A stretch of DNA of 64,000 bases, from the NCBI RefSeq assembly GCF_030159795.1, contig NZ_BSND01000005.1:62001-126000 (forward strand), in the 5' to 3' direction. Each line of letters starts with the position of its first letter. The first letter of the stretch is position 1. The DNA is from Methylophaga thalassica. Its GTDB lineage: Bacteria > Pseudomonadota > Gammaproteobacteria > Nitrosococcales > Methylophagaceae. The notes under the pieces are model-generated. The model was not told the DNA's origin and ran no database searches. It saw only the letters and a program-made list of their open reading frames with translations. Position numbers and translations under genes: made by a program. Positions 44,280 to 54,146 of the stretch are shown here, in pieces.

Positions 44280-44768
44280 ATGTGGCGTAAATGCTTTCCT
44301 CATCCTTTTCTGACCCTAGCGTTATGGGTCATCTGGTTATTACTGAACAATACCCTTTCTGCTGGTCAGATGATTTTGGGAGGACTTCTCGCGATCTTTA
44401 TTCCCTGGTTTAGTGCCGGATTTTGGGAAGAACGCATTAGTGTCCGTCGACCATGGCTAATGGTGAAGTTTTTTGCCTCCGTGCTCTGGCAAATCATTAT
44501 TGCCAATATTCATGTCGCGCGCTTAATTCTGATGTCTTCAGACAGACTGAGACCAGGCTTTGTTGAAATCCCCCTGGATTTAACCTCACCGCTAGCTATC
44601 AGTATTCTTGCCAATACTATTTCTCTGACACCTGGCACGGTCACCTGTGACTTGTCTCAAGATCAGAAAAGCCTGTTGATTCATGCCTTACATATTGATG
44701 ATGCCCAAAGCACCATTGATGAAATCAAACAGCTCTTTGAAAAACCGTTAAAGGAGATTTTCAACTAA
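44280..44768 (+). CDS. Mrp antiporter subunit E
   Basis: 162 aa. Two or three N-terminal membrane helices, then the cytoplasmic MnhE domain with PGFVEIPLDLTSPLAISILAN and TLTPGTVTCD-like ISLTPGTVTCDLS. Needed for complex assembly. It starts 1 nt after D and overlaps F by 1 nt. Confidence 0.95.
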   Translation: MWRKCFPHPFLTLALWVIWLLLNNTLSAGQMILGGLLAIFIPWFSAGFWEERISVRRPWLMVKFFASVLWQIIIANIHVARLILMSSDRLRPGFVEIPLDLTSPLAISILANTISLTPGTVTCDLSQDQKSLLIHALHIDDAQSTIDEIKQLFEKPLKEIFN

Positions 44769-45037
44769 TGCTGAATATCGCCATCATTACTGCCTGTGTT
44801 ATGGTCTGTACAGCTCTTTTATTGAGCCTGTATCGTCTTCTTATCGGTCCTAGCGTGCCAGATAGAATCCTGGCTCTGGATACGCTTTATATCAATTCTA
44901 TTGCGCTGCTTATCCTGCTGGGCATTTTTCTGCGAAGTAATCTTTATTATGAAGCCGCCTTGCTGATTGCCCTAATGGGCTTTATGGGCACACTCGCTCT
45001 CAGTAAATATCTGCTTCGCGGCGACATTATGGAATAA
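44768..45037 (+). CDS. Mrp antiporter subunit F
   Basis: 89 aa, three membrane helices; LIGPSVPDRILALDTLYINSI is the MnhF hallmark with its Asp residues. Follows E without gap. Confidence 0.95.
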   Translation: MLNIAIITACVMVCTALLLSLYRLLIGPSVPDRILALDTLYINSIALLILLGIFLRSNLYYEAALLIALMGFMGTLALSKYLLRGDIME

Positions 45038-45040
45038 ACC

Positions 45041-45367
45041 ATGTTAGAAATTTTATTATCTATTCTGATTATTCTGGGTGGTTTTTTCACACTGGTTGGC
45101 TCATTAGGTTTGTTTAAGCTACCTGATTTTTATATGCGTTTACATGGGCCCACCAAAGCCAGCACACTCGGCGTTGGTGCAGTGCTGGTCGCTTCGGCTA
45201 TTCATTTCAGTGTGAAAACAGGTGATATCAGCCTGCATGAAATCCTTGTCACCTTATTCTTATTTATCACAGCCCCGGTCAGTGCACATTTGATGGCAAA
45301 GGCAGCACTTCATATCAAAGTCAGACAAGAAAAACGTACACTCAATAAATCTGATCAGGAGCAGTAA
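45041..45367 (+). CDS. Mrp antiporter subunit G
   Basis: 108 aa, three membrane helices; LGLFKLPDFYMRLHGPTKASTLG is the MnhG signature. Its stop overlaps the start of the DUF188 gene by 1 nt. Confidence 0.95.
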   Translation: MLEILLSILIILGGFFTLVGSLGLFKLPDFYMRLHGPTKASTLGVGAVLVASAIHFSVKTGDISLHEILVTLFLFITAPVSAHLMAKAALHIKVRQEKRTLNKSDQEQ

Positions 45368-45813
45368 TGCATATCTGGGTCGATGCAGACGCCTGTCCGG
45401 CTGTTATCAAAGAAATCCTGATTCGGGCATCAAGACGCACCTCGCTACCACTTACCTTTATTGCTAACCACGCTATTAAGGTACCGGCAGATAACCAGAT
45501 CCAGTTTATTCAGGTCGCCTCCGGTTTTGATATGGCCGACAATGAAATTGCCAGCCGTGTTCAGGCGAAAGACTTAGTCATTACGGCTGATATTCCACTT
45601 GCCAATGATGTCATCGACCGCGGTGGCATCTGTCTCAGCCCCCGTGGTGAGTTAATGGATAAAAGTAATATTGCCGCCCGTCTCACCATGCGTAATTTTA
45701 TGGATACCATGCGTTCAAGTGGTGTGGATACTGGCGGTCAAAACGCATTTAATCATCGTGACAGAATGCAATTTGCCAACCAGCTAGACAAAATTATTCA
45801 ATCGTCTCTTTAA
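45367..45813 (+). CDS. DUF188 family protein (YaiI/YqxD)
   Basis: 148 aa. MHIWVDADACPAVIKEIL, DNEIASRV, VITADIPLA and SPRGELMDKSNI are the family's conserved acidic blocks. They resemble PIN-like nucleases, so a nuclease role is possible but unproven. Translation is coupled to mrpG by TAATG, although no functional link to ion transport is known. Confidence 0.92.
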   Translation: MHIWVDADACPAVIKEILIRASRRTSLPLTFIANHAIKVPADNQIQFIQVASGFDMADNEIASRVQAKDLVITADIPLANDVIDRGGICLSPRGELMDKSNIAARLTMRNFMDTMRSSGVDTGGQNAFNHRDRMQFANQLDKIIQSSL

Positions 45814-45887
45814 CAAAAAAACCGAATAATCGGAACATCCCTATTGATAATTCTGTCCTAGCGATGGTTTTCACAAAGGAGAGAGAA

Positions 45888-46412
45888 ATGATAAATGATT
45901 CAATAGACCGTTACGGAAGTATCACCCGTTTTTTCCACTGGTTAGTGGCTGTTCTGGTTTTCCAGCAATTCTTCAAATTTGCTGACCGGATTAACGATGG
46001 TAAACATTGGCTGGGGGATACATTCGGTCCCTATCATGTCTCGATAGGTGCAATCATTATGATTCTCGCCATATTGCGTTTGTTATGGAGCATGAAACAA
46101 AAAAACCAACGGCCGATTATTGAAGGTGCCAACAGTAAACTGGTAAAAACGGTTCATGGCATCATGTACTTCTGCCTGATTGCCATGCCACCGCTCGGCG
46201 CACTCTATATTCATGGTCATGGTTATCCGGTGAAAGTATTTGGTCAGGTACTCATCGAAAAGCCAGCTGATAAAGTACAGTGGGCACATGACATCGGCGA
46301 GTTACACTCAATATTAGCTATCGTACTTGCCATTTTGGTGGTTGGTCATATTGGTGCCGCCCTTTATCACCACTTTATTCGAAAAGACGATACCCTGCGT
46401 CGTATGGCATAA
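45888..46412 (+). CDS. Cytochrome b561 family protein
   Basis: 174 aa from ATG 45888 (AAGGAGAGAGAA just upstream); an ATG 24 nt earlier lacks a ribosome site. Four membrane helices. RFFHWLVAVLVFQQF, GPYHVSIGAIIMILAILRL, VHGIMYFCLIAMPPLGALY and GHIGAALYHHFIRKD provide the haem-ligand histidines. A membrane b-type cytochrome that passes electrons from quinol or scavenges superoxide-derived electrons. Confidence 0.92.
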   Translation: MINDSIDRYGSITRFFHWLVAVLVFQQFFKFADRINDGKHWLGDTFGPYHVSIGAIIMILAILRLLWSMKQKNQRPIIEGANSKLVKTVHGIMYFCLIAMPPLGALYIHGHGYPVKVFGQVLIEKPADKVQWAHDIGELHSILAIVLAILVVGHIGAALYHHFIRKDDTLRRMA

Positions 46413-46416
46413 AATA

Positions 46417-46446
46417 AAAAGCCCGGTTTGAAACCGGGCTTTTTTT
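46417..46446. terminator. Bidirectional terminator between cytochrome b561 and rep
   Basis: AAAAGCCCGGTTT pairs with AAACCGGGCTTTT, with a T-run after; it serves both convergent genes. Confidence 0.93.
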
Positions 46447-48466
46447 ATTTCAGCATCTGACGGATATTCGATAAGTGGGCTTTACCGCGCTCTTTGCGTT
46501 CTTCCGGATCCGCCTGTGTTTTTTCCGACATCCAGATCAGATCATCAGACGGTAGTTCACGAAGAAAACGACTTTCCTCACACTCCATCTTTTCGCCATA
46601 GCGTTTACGCGTATTGGCCATAGTCATGACCAGGCTACGTTGGGCTCGGGTAATGCCGACATAGGTCAGGCGACGTTCTTCTTCAATGGTGCCTTCTTCG
46701 ATGCTGGTGCGATGAGGGAGAATTTCTTCTTCCATGCCAATCATAAATACATGAGGAAACTCCAGACCTTTTGCCGCATGTAAGGTCATCAAATGCACGG
46801 CGTCGGCCTGATTTTCGTCTTCCTGGCGATCCAGAATATCCATCAGCGTCAAACGGGCAGCAATATCACCAATACTTTTCTCTTCTGTGTCGTTTTCGAT
46901 GATACGTTCGATCCAGCTCAGTAACTCGAGCACATTATCCATGCGGCGTTCGGCTTTGTTTGGATCACCACTGGTTTCTTCCAACCAGCCACGATATTCG
47001 ATTTCTTCGACCATATCGCGAATGGCGCTCATTAAATCACCACGTTTTGCCCGGTCAGCAATATCGACTAGCCAATTAGCAAAATGCGTCAGGTTAATAA
47101 TGGCTTTTTCAGGCAGCTTTTCTGCCAGGCCCATCTCAAAGCAGGCACCGAACAAGCTGGTCTTACGTTCAGAAGCATAATTGCCCAGAGCTTGTAATGT
47201 ACTTGAACCTATACCACGACGCGGGGTGTTAATGACCCGAAGAAAGGCATTGTCATCATCCTGATTGGCCAGCAGGCGCAGATAGGCCATGATGTCTTTG
47301 ACTTCAATCCGTGAGAAAAACGACGTCCCGCCCGTTAGAAAATAAGGCACATTATGTTCACGCAATACACGTTCAATCGGTCTGGACTGATGATTACTAC
47401 GATAAAGAATCGCGTAATCCTTGAAATTCGCCTGATGTTTCAGCTTGTGATAAAGCAGCTCAGAGACGACTTTTTCCGACTCATGATCATCATCACGACA
47501 ACCAATAACCCGAATCGGATCGCCCTCACCTAACGCACTCCATAATTGCTTCTCGAACACATGGGGATTATTACGAATCAAGGTATTCGCGACACGCAGA
47601 ATACGGCTCATGGAACGATAATTCTGTTCCAGTTTAATCAACTTCAAACGCGGATAATCGGTCTGTAACTGCGCCAGATTTTCTGGCCTTGCACCACGCC
47701 ATGAATATACCGACTGGTCATCATCCCCCACCACGGTCAGTGCTTCCCGTATACCGACCAGTTGTTTAACCAGCTCATACTGACAGCCATTGGTGTCCTG
47801 ATACTCATCCACCAACAGATAGTGAATACGTGCCTGCCACTTTTTTAAAACATCATCATGTTCACGGAATAACACCACAGGTTTGAGGATCAGATCATCA
47901 AAATCAACCGCGTTGTATGCCTGCAAAGCAGCGGTATAAAGCGGGTACACTTTCGCCGCAGCCATCTGGGTACCGGCTTCGGCAATTTGCATCGCTTTCT
48001 CAGGCAGAATCAGCTGGTTTTTCCACTCTGAAATTTGCCACTGCACTTGCTCAGCGTGTTCACTATCGGCAGCAAAATCACGCCCCATAAGATCACGTAA
48101 AACCGCCAGACTGTCTTGCGCATCAAAAATAGAAAATCCACTGCGATAGCCCAGCGATTTATATTCACGGCGCAGAATATTTAATCCCAAGGTATGAAAT
48201 GTCGACACCATCAAACCACGTGCTGCCGCGGAATTTTGGCGACTGGCCATGAGTTCAGAAACCCGGGTTTTCATTTCACGTGCGGCTTTATTGGTGAAAG
48301 TCACCGCAGCGATATTTTTTGCAGAAATGCCACATTGCTCAATCAGATAAGCAATTTTTCGGGTAATAACTCGCGTCTTACCACTACCGGCACCGGCTAA
48401 AACGAGAAGAGGTCCATCTATATGACGCGCAGCTTCCTGCTGCTGCGGATTAAGATCATTCAGCAT
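46445..48466 (-). CDS. rep: ATP-dependent DNA helicase Rep
   Basis: 673 aa from ATG 48466 (GAGG at 5 nt), exactly the E. coli Rep length; the frame extends 14 codons further without a ribosome site. Motifs are AGAGSGKTRVIT (Walker A), VDEYQDTN (II), VGDDDQSVYSWRGA (III), EQNYRS (IV), VHLMTLHAAKGLEFPHVFM and YVGITRAQ (VI). The 3'-5' helicase moves with the replisome and clears proteins ahead of forks. Confidence 0.97.
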   Translation of the reverse strand: MLNDLNPQQQEAARHIDGPLLVLAGAGSGKTRVITRKIAYLIEQCGISAKNIAAVTFTNKAAREMKTRVSELMASRQNSAAARGLMVSTFHTLGLNILRREYKSLGYRSGFSIFDAQDSLAVLRDLMGRDFAADSEHAEQVQWQISEWKNQLILPEKAMQIAEAGTQMAAAKVYPLYTAALQAYNAVDFDDLILKPVVLFREHDDVLKKWQARIHYLLVDEYQDTNGCQYELVKQLVGIREALTVVGDDDQSVYSWRGARPENLAQLQTDYPRLKLIKLEQNYRSMSRILRVANTLIRNNPHVFEKQLWSALGEGDPIRVIGCRDDDHESEKVVSELLYHKLKHQANFKDYAILYRSNHQSRPIERVLREHNVPYFLTGGTSFFSRIEVKDIMAYLRLLANQDDDNAFLRVINTPRRGIGSSTLQALGNYASERKTSLFGACFEMGLAEKLPEKAIINLTHFANWLVDIADRAKRGDLMSAIRDMVEEIEYRGWLEETSGDPNKAERRMDNVLELLSWIERIIENDTEEKSIGDIAARLTLMDILDRQEDENQADAVHLMTLHAAKGLEFPHVFMIGMEEEILPHRTSIEEGTIEEERRLTYVGITRAQRSLVMTMANTRKRYGEKMECEESRFLRELPSDDLIWMSEKTQADPEERKERGKAHLSNIRQMLK

Positions 48467-48535
48467 CAACGCCTCTGAAAAACAACATGAGCAACCGAGT
48501 GTTGCCACTCAGTGATAACGTGAAACATATGGACA

Positions 48536-50041
48536 TTAATAACCTACATCAAGCCGGCGATAGCTGATGGCTTCGCTAAGATGTTCAGTTTGTATTTGAC
48601 GACTTCCAGCAAGGTCAGCAATCGTTCTGGCGACTTTTAAAATGCGATGATAGGCACGGGCTGATAAGCCCAGACGAATAATCGCTTTTTCTACCAGTTG
48701 ATAATCTTGTTCAGTCAACAGACAAACTTCCTCTATCTCTTTTTGTTCCAGCAAATTATTCGCTTTACCCTGCCTGTCGAGCTGTCTGTGGCGCGCCTTT
48801 TCTACTCGATGGCGAACCTGCTCAGAATGCTCTGCAGTAGCATCAGCCGCTTGATTTCGTAATAAACGTTTATCCACTGCAGGTACCTCGACCAGCATGT
48901 CGATTCGGTCCAGTAACGGGCCGGAGACTTTAGCACGATAGCGACGAACTTGCTCTTCTGTACATCGACAACGCGACTCGCCAAGATAGCCGCAAGGGCA
49001 AGGGTTCATCGCTGCGACAAGTTGGAAACGCGCTGGAAACTCCGCCTGCTGTGCCGCTCTTGAAACCGAGATTTTGCCAGATTCTATCGGTTCGCGCAGT
49101 ACTTCCAATACGCGGCGGTCAAACTCGGGCAGTTCATCTAAAAAAAGTACGCCATTATGCGCTAACGATATTTCTCCCGGTCTGGGTTGACTGCCACCGC
49201 CCACCAATGCCACGGCTGATGCAGTGTGATGCGGTGACCGAAATGGCCGCTGACGCCATTGAGCCGGATCAAAACCATTCGAGGCGATAGAATGTATTGC
49301 GGCTGTTTCCATGGCTTCAGCTTCTGACATGGAAGTTAATATTCCGGGCAGTCGGCTGGCCAGCATCGTTTTACCGGTTCCTGGTGGCCCACAAAAAAGA
49401 AGACTGTGTGAACCGGCAGCTGCAATTTCTAAAGCACGACGCGCATGTGACTGCCCACGAATATCAATCAAATCCGGATACTCAGGTTCAGTTGATATAT
49501 CATCCGGTATTTCGGCCAGATTCAGTAATTGTTGTCCATGCAAATGAGCGCATACGGCCAGCAAACTATCCGCACCAAAACACTGACATTGCTCAATTAG
49601 CGCCGCTTCACTGGCATTGGCTGAGGGTAAAATCAAAATACGTTTAGCAGCAGAAGTGGCGAGTGCTGTTGGCAAAACACCACGTACAGAACGACACTCT
49701 CCGGCCAGACCTAATTCACCAATAAACTCTTTGTCAGCAATCGCTTTTAAGGGAATTTGCCCTGATGCCGCGAGTATTCCTAACGCAATAGGCAAATCAA
49801 ATCGCCCGCCTTCTTTAGGTAAATCAGCGGGTGCTAAATTAATGGTGATGCGTTGCTGAGGAAAATTAAACTGTGAGTTCAAAATAGCAGAACGCACCCT
49901 GTCCTTACTTTCTTTGACTGCGGTTTCAGGCATCCCCACAATCGACAAACTGGGCAAACCATTCGATAAATGCACTTCTATGGTGACTGACTGGGCATGT
50001 ATACCTGTCACCGCACGGCTATAGACCTTAGCGATACTCAT
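48536..50041 (-). CDS. comM: ComM/YifB family Mg-chelatase-like AAA+ ATPase
   Basis: 501 aa. An N-terminal Lon-like domain (about 1-170: SRAVTGIHAQSVTIEVHLS), an AAA+ core with Walker A CGPPGTGKTMLA and Walker B GVLFLDELPEF, sensor RLVAAMNPCPCG, and a C-terminal helical domain. The zinc-type Cys cluster (CPCGYLGESRCRCTEEQV) is typical. ComM is a hexameric helicase that drives branch migration during natural transformation. Confidence 0.95.
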   Translation of the reverse strand: MSIAKVYSRAVTGIHAQSVTIEVHLSNGLPSLSIVGMPETAVKESKDRVRSAILNSQFNFPQQRITINLAPADLPKEGGRFDLPIALGILAASGQIPLKAIADKEFIGELGLAGECRSVRGVLPTALATSAAKRILILPSANASEAALIEQCQCFGADSLLAVCAHLHGQQLLNLAEIPDDISTEPEYPDLIDIRGQSHARRALEIAAAGSHSLLFCGPPGTGKTMLASRLPGILTSMSEAEAMETAAIHSIASNGFDPAQWRQRPFRSPHHTASAVALVGGGSQPRPGEISLAHNGVLFLDELPEFDRRVLEVLREPIESGKISVSRAAQQAEFPARFQLVAAMNPCPCGYLGESRCRCTEEQVRRYRAKVSGPLLDRIDMLVEVPAVDKRLLRNQAADATAEHSEQVRHRVEKARHRQLDRQGKANNLLEQKEIEEVCLLTEQDYQLVEKAIIRLGLSARAYHRILKVARTIADLAGSRQIQTEHLSEAISYRRLDVGY

Positions 50042-50215
50042 ATTCCATCCTTGGTTGAGCGTGTTTGAAAAATAATATTAGCCTATCTTTTTTTATATTG
50101 TCGTGAAACTTGTCGGATAAATAACGGACGAAAAAAGCGTAGATTTTTACGAAAGCGGTTGCTTATGTTAATTTAGTAGCGCACAACCCATCCAATACAA
50201 AACTCCGGAGTTTTT

Positions 50216-51379
50216 ATGCACAAGCCTAGCTTGAGGACTATTTTTTTATTAATTTCAAGCACCTTCACCAATATCGCCATCGCTGACCAAGTTGTTCTGG
50301 ACGATGGCAGTCTGCTGAAAGGGAATGTCAAACAAGTCGCAAATGGTCAGCTAATCATGGATACCGCCTTCGCCAACGAAGTAACCATTGATTATGCTCG
50401 GGTGAATCAAATCACTACTGACAAAAAGTTTTTGGTTGAACTGGAAAGTCGTGATCGTATCGTAGGTAAACTCAGTGTTGATAGTAATGGCCAGTCGCAA
50501 CTGAGCGATACCGCTTTTGGCTCCGTGAATATCGATCCTAAAAATATAAAAAATGTCTGGGCGACCGATGCCACCAAACCACAAATTCTTGCTGTACAGC
50601 AAGAATACCAAGATGAAATAAAAACACTGAAAGCGGACAAAGAAAAAGAAGTCGAAGATCTGAAATCCTCCTATGAAACTGCTCTCACAGCTTTAAGAGA
50701 AGAACGTAATCGTTTACGTGATCCCTGGAGCGGCAGCATCGCGATGGGTATCACCGGTGCCTCAGGTAACACCAACCGTTTTGGCGCACATGGACGGGGT
50801 GAATTAAACCGTGAAACTGATCAAGAGCGTATGAACATCTACATGGAAGTTAACTTCCAGAAAGAGGATGGCGAGCAGACAGCCAATCAGAAACTGGCTG
50901 GACTTTCATTGGAACGTGATATCAGCGAAATGTGGTTTGCCAGAGGCTCCGCCGACTTTGAAATTGATGATTTTGAAGAGCTGGATTTACGTGCTATCGC
51001 CGCAGCGAGTTTAGGTCGTTTTTTCATTCGTGAAGATGATCTGAAATTCAAAGGTTTTGCTGGTCTCGGTTATCGTTTTGAGAGCTACTCAGACGGCACC
51101 AATGAAAAAGACCCAACGGGTGTGCTAGGGTACGATGTGAAATACAAAATGAATAGCAAACTGAGTCTATTCCACGACTTCACTTATTACCCCTCATTTA
51201 GCAGCCCAGGTAAAAACTACCTGATCGTGACTAACTTTGGTGGCGAAATGCCGATTACGGAAAAAGAAGACTGGAAAGTACGTGCTAGCCTACGTAGCAA
51301 GTACAACAGTCAGCCAGCACAAGATGCTGAAAGCACAGACACCACCTACCAGATGAATCTGGTGTATGACTGGGACTAA
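50216..51379 (+). CDS. DUF481 family outer-membrane beta-barrel protein
   Basis: 387 aa. A signal peptide (cleavage near TNIAIADQ, about residue 23) is followed by a small beta domain (VVLDDGSLLKGNVKQV). A coiled coil at about 125-165 comes next (EYQDEIKTLKADKEKEVEDL). The C-terminal ~220 residues are amphipathic strands of the DUF481 barrel ending in Y-D-W-D. Similar proteins sit in the outer membrane; function unknown, some salt-stress induced. CGGAG lies upstream of the ATG. Confidence 0.9.
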   Translation: MHKPSLRTIFLLISSTFTNIAIADQVVLDDGSLLKGNVKQVANGQLIMDTAFANEVTIDYARVNQITTDKKFLVELESRDRIVGKLSVDSNGQSQLSDTAFGSVNIDPKNIKNVWATDATKPQILAVQQEYQDEIKTLKADKEKEVEDLKSSYETALTALREERNRLRDPWSGSIAMGITGASGNTNRFGAHGRGELNRETDQERMNIYMEVNFQKEDGEQTANQKLAGLSLERDISEMWFARGSADFEIDDFEELDLRAIAAASLGRFFIREDDLKFKGFAGLGYRFESYSDGTNEKDPTGVLGYDVKYKMNSKLSLFHDFTYYPSFSSPGKNYLIVTNFGGEMPITEKEDWKVRASLRSKYNSQPAQDAESTDTTYQMNLVYDWD

Positions 51380-51395
51380 TTAAAGTAGTCTGAAA

Positions 51396-51426
51396 TAAAA
51401 AAGGCGCCCTGAGGCGCCTTTTTTAT
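51396..51426. terminator. Bidirectional terminator after the DUF481 gene
   Basis: AAAAAGGCGCC and GGCGCCTTTTT pair around CTGA, between convergent genes. Confidence 0.93.
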
Positions 51427-51442
51427 TATCGCTGATAGCGTA

Positions 51443-51757
51443 TTAATCTAAATAGCTGCAGCAGTAATCAACTAACTCTAAGATCTGGATATCAAATGAT
51501 GAGTTAGCTGGCACATTGAATGATTCGCCAGCGCTTACATCAATCCACTGAGCATCGCCTTTCAGACGATAAGTCAATTTACCGGCCAGAATTTCCATCA
51601 ATTCTGCTTTTTCTGTACCAAAGGTAAATTCACCCGGCATCATAATGCCTAATGTTTTGTAGCTGCCATCAGCAAATGTCACTTTACGGCTGGTCACATT
51701 ACCATCGAAATAAACGTTTGCTTCACGTGTGACCGTGACATTAGTAAATTCAGACAT
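51443..51757 (-). CDS. ppnP: Pyrimidine/purine nucleoside phosphorylase (DUF1255)
   Basis: 104 aa, single cupin-like domain. NVTVTREANVYFDGNVTSRKV, ADGSYKTLGIMMPGEFTFGTEKAELMEI and GESFNVPANSSFDIQ match YaiE/PpnP. It splits purine and pyrimidine nucleosides with phosphate. It follows ubiK by 11 nt and is probably co-transcribed. Confidence 0.95.
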   Translation of the reverse strand: MSEFTNVTVTREANVYFDGNVTSRKVTFADGSYKTLGIMMPGEFTFGTEKAELMEILAGKLTYRLKGDAQWIDVSAGESFNVPANSSFDIQILELVDYCCSYLD

Positions 51758-51768
51758 ATTGTTTTCTC

Positions 51769-52017
51769 TTATTTAGGTGGGTTTTCTAACTCGGCGACAC
51801 GATGTTCCAGTGCCTCCAACTTTTCACGGGTACGTAACAACACTTGAGCTTGCACATCAAATTCTTCACGCGTGACCAAATCCAGTTTGGTAAATGTCGC
51901 GGTGAGGGCTGCACGGATATTCTTTTCAGCATCTTCCTGCATTTGTACTAAACCTGGTGGTAATGCTTTGCTGATGCTTTGTACAACTTCTTCAATTTTT
52001 TTGGTATCAATCATCAT
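51769..52017 (-). CDS. ubiK: Ubiquinone biosynthesis accessory factor UbiK (YqiC/BMFP)
   Basis: 82 aa, mostly coiled coil: a helical N-terminus (KIEEVVQSISKALPPGLVQMQ) and the C-terminal heptads FDVQAQVLLRTREKLEALEHRVAELE. UbiK trimerises and helps UbiJ organise aerobic ubiquinone synthesis. Confidence 0.9.
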   Translation of the reverse strand: MMIDTKKIEEVVQSISKALPPGLVQMQEDAEKNIRAALTATFTKLDLVTREEFDVQAQVLLRTREKLEALEHRVAELENPPK

Positions 52018-52073
52018 TTTTCCCCTTATATCTCAATGACTATTCTACGGCATTTAAAAACAGACTCAATTTG

Positions 52074-53519
52074 TTATTTTTTGCCTAACAAGGATCCTAA
52101 AATACCTCTGACAATTCGCCGACCTAATTGACTGCCAATAGCACGCATCGTACTTTTGGCAAAGGCTTCCAGGACAGTCTCACGCCTTCTTGCCGTTGTT
52201 TTTGGCACATCCGCTGGCTGACTCTGTTCAGCCTCCTGAGCTTTTAATGCACGTTCCGCCAGCACTTCATACGCCGACTCTCTATCTAATGTCTTGTCAT
52301 AAACACCAGCCACCAAAGAAGTCCTTAACAAGGTCTGCCTTTGCTGTTCAGTAACAGGTCCAATCTGACTTTGTGGTGGTTTAATCAGTGTCTGCTGCAC
52401 GATCTGCGGTCGGCCTTTTTCATCAAGCGTAGACACCAATGCTTCGCCTACCCCTAAACTGGTCAGTGTTTCCCGGGTATCAAACGCCGGATTATCACGG
52501 AAAGTCTCTGCTGCTGCCTTTAAGGCTTTTTGATCTTTTACCGTGTAGGCACGCAAGGCGTGTTGAATCCGGTTACCTAATTGTCCAAGCACACTATCCG
52601 GGATATCAGTGGGGTTTTGCGTCACGAAATAAACACCGACGCCTTTTGAACGAATCAGTCGAACCACTTGCTCAATTTTATTCAGCAGAACTTTGGGCGC
52701 ATCATCAAATAACAGATGGGCTTCATCAAAAAACAGTACCAACTTCGGCTTTTCCGGATCGCCCACTTCCGGTAATTGCTCAAATAACTCCGATAACAGC
52801 CATAACAAAAACGCACTATAAAGATTAGGAGACTGCATCAGACTATCAGCCGCCAGCAAATTAATAACACCGCGCCCCTGTTCATCTGTTTGCAACAGAT
52901 CATCCAGGTTTAACATCGGCTCACCAAATAACTGGGCAGCGCCCTGTTCTTCAAGTCCTAATAAACGTCGTTGAATGGCGCCGACACTGGCGGCAGAAAT
53001 ATTACCGTACAGCGTTCTGAACTCAGTCGCATTCTCAGCAATAAACTGCAGCATGGCTCGCAGATCTTTTAAATCCAGCACCAACCAGCCGTTATCATCT
53101 GCCACCCGGAATACCAGATTTAGAATGCCCTGCTGGGTATCATTCAAATTCATCAAGCGGGATAACAGCAGTGGTCCCATATCTGAAATGGTTGCTCTGA
53201 GGGGATGCCCCTGTTTTCCATACACATCCCAGCAAGTGACCGGAAACCCAGTGAAGCCGAAATCTGACAGCCCCATTATTTCTACACGTTCGCTGATTTT
53301 CGGATGTGGTTTCCCCGCTTGGCTCACACCCGATAAGTCACCTTTAATATCTGCCGCAAAAACCGGTACACCGATCTGACTAAAGCTTTCCGCCAGCCCT
53401 TGTAAAGTGATGGTTTTCCCTGTTCCTGTCGCACCAGCGATCAAACCATGGCGATTGGCCATATTCGGTAATAAGGTCACTGCAGACGTTGACTGGCCTA
53501 AAAAGATAGGTGAAACCAT
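52074..53519 (-). CDS. HerA-like helicase, DUF853 family (YjgR)
   Basis: 481 aa. The Walker A is [13 protein letters not shown], and Walker B is [31 protein letters not shown] follows. The family are FtsK/HerA-type ATPases related to DNA translocases. Function is not known in detail. The C-terminus is basic ([14 protein letters not shown]). It is divergent from the zapG-like gene. Confidence 0.92.
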   Translation of the reverse strand: MVSPIFLGQSTSAVTLLPNMANRHGLIAGATGTGKTITLQGLAESFSQIGVPVFAADIKGDLSGVSQAGKPHPKISERVEIMGLSDFGFTGFPVTCWDVYGKQGHPLRATISDMGPLLLSRLMNLNDTQQGILNLVFRVADDNGWLVLDLKDLRAMLQFIAENATEFRTLYGNISAASVGAIQRRLLGLEEQGAAQLFGEPMLNLDDLLQTDEQGRGVINLLAADSLMQSPNLYSAFLLWLLSELFEQLPEVGDPEKPKLVLFFDEAHLLFDDAPKVLLNKIEQVVRLIRSKGVGVYFVTQNPTDIPDSVLGQLGNRIQHALRAYTVKDQKALKAAAETFRDNPAFDTRETLTSLGVGEALVSTLDEKGRPQIVQQTLIKPPQSQIGPVTEQQRQTLLRTSLVAGVYDKTLDRESAYEVLAERALKAQEAEQSQPADVPKTTARRRETVLEAFAKSTMRAIGSQLGRRIVRGILGSLLGKK

Positions 53520-53661
53520 GCTGTATCCTTTCTGTTATGGCGGAGATAAATGATGACGATGACTTATTAAATCATAAAATAAACACGATAAAGAAAACGG
53601 TTTGTCATGTGCTCTGCCAGTGGCTAGACTAGACCTTATTCACTATCTACTGGAAATAACT

Positions 53662-54075
53662 ATGACCTCAACGGAAATCTGGGCACTCACTATTGTCATC
53701 GCTATTATTGCTGCATTAATCGGCTTTGCTGTGGGACGTCGCCAAGCTCCTGGCAGTGATCATCAAATGAAAGAAATCGCTGAGTCATACGACCGCCAAC
53801 TGGCCGATAAACAAGCCGAACTCGACGCCTACAAACAAAAAGTGCACGCCCATTACGATAAAACAGCGCAAGCCTTCAAAGATATGGCCGGTTCATATAA
53901 AGAATTATTTGATCATCTGTCTCATGGTTATGAAGAACTGGGTAACTTTTCAGACCAACGCGTTTTACCAGAACGTGCCGGCGCACTTTTAGATGGGCCG
54001 GATACCCATACAGCAAAAGAATCGAACTTTATTCATCCAAACCATAAAGGTGATGAAGACGCGTTAACACGATAG
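53662..54075 (+). CDS. zapG: ZapG-like protein (YhcB, DUF1043)
   Basis: 137 aa from ATG 53662 (GGAAA at 6 nt); the frame starting at 53602 has no ribosome site. An N-terminal membrane helix (about 5-24) precedes an extended helical region (QLADKQAELDAYKQKVHAHYDKTAQAF). It matches the E. coli YhcB/ZapG size. The family links membrane growth and cell division. Confidence 0.88.
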   Translation: MTSTEIWALTIVIAIIAALIGFAVGRRQAPGSDHQMKEIAESYDRQLADKQAELDAYKQKVHAHYDKTAQAFKDMAGSYKELFDHLSHGYEELGNFSDQRVLPERAGALLDGPDTHTAKESNFIHPNHKGDEDALTR

Positions 54076-54094
54076 AAAATCTTTATACTCGCAT

Positions 54095-54125
54095 AAAAAA
54101 AGCCAGCTTAGAGCTGGCTTTTTTG
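54095..54125. terminator. Bidirectional terminator between zapG and catalase
   Basis: AAAAAAGCCAGC pairs with GCTGGCTTTTTT around TTAGA. Confidence 0.93.
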
Positions 54126-54146
54126 TTTAACGGAAAAACGGTGTAA

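Noticed and set aside
45823-45834. CCGA/TCGG hairpin after the DUF188 gene as terminator
   Set aside because: Four-base-pair stem without T-run.
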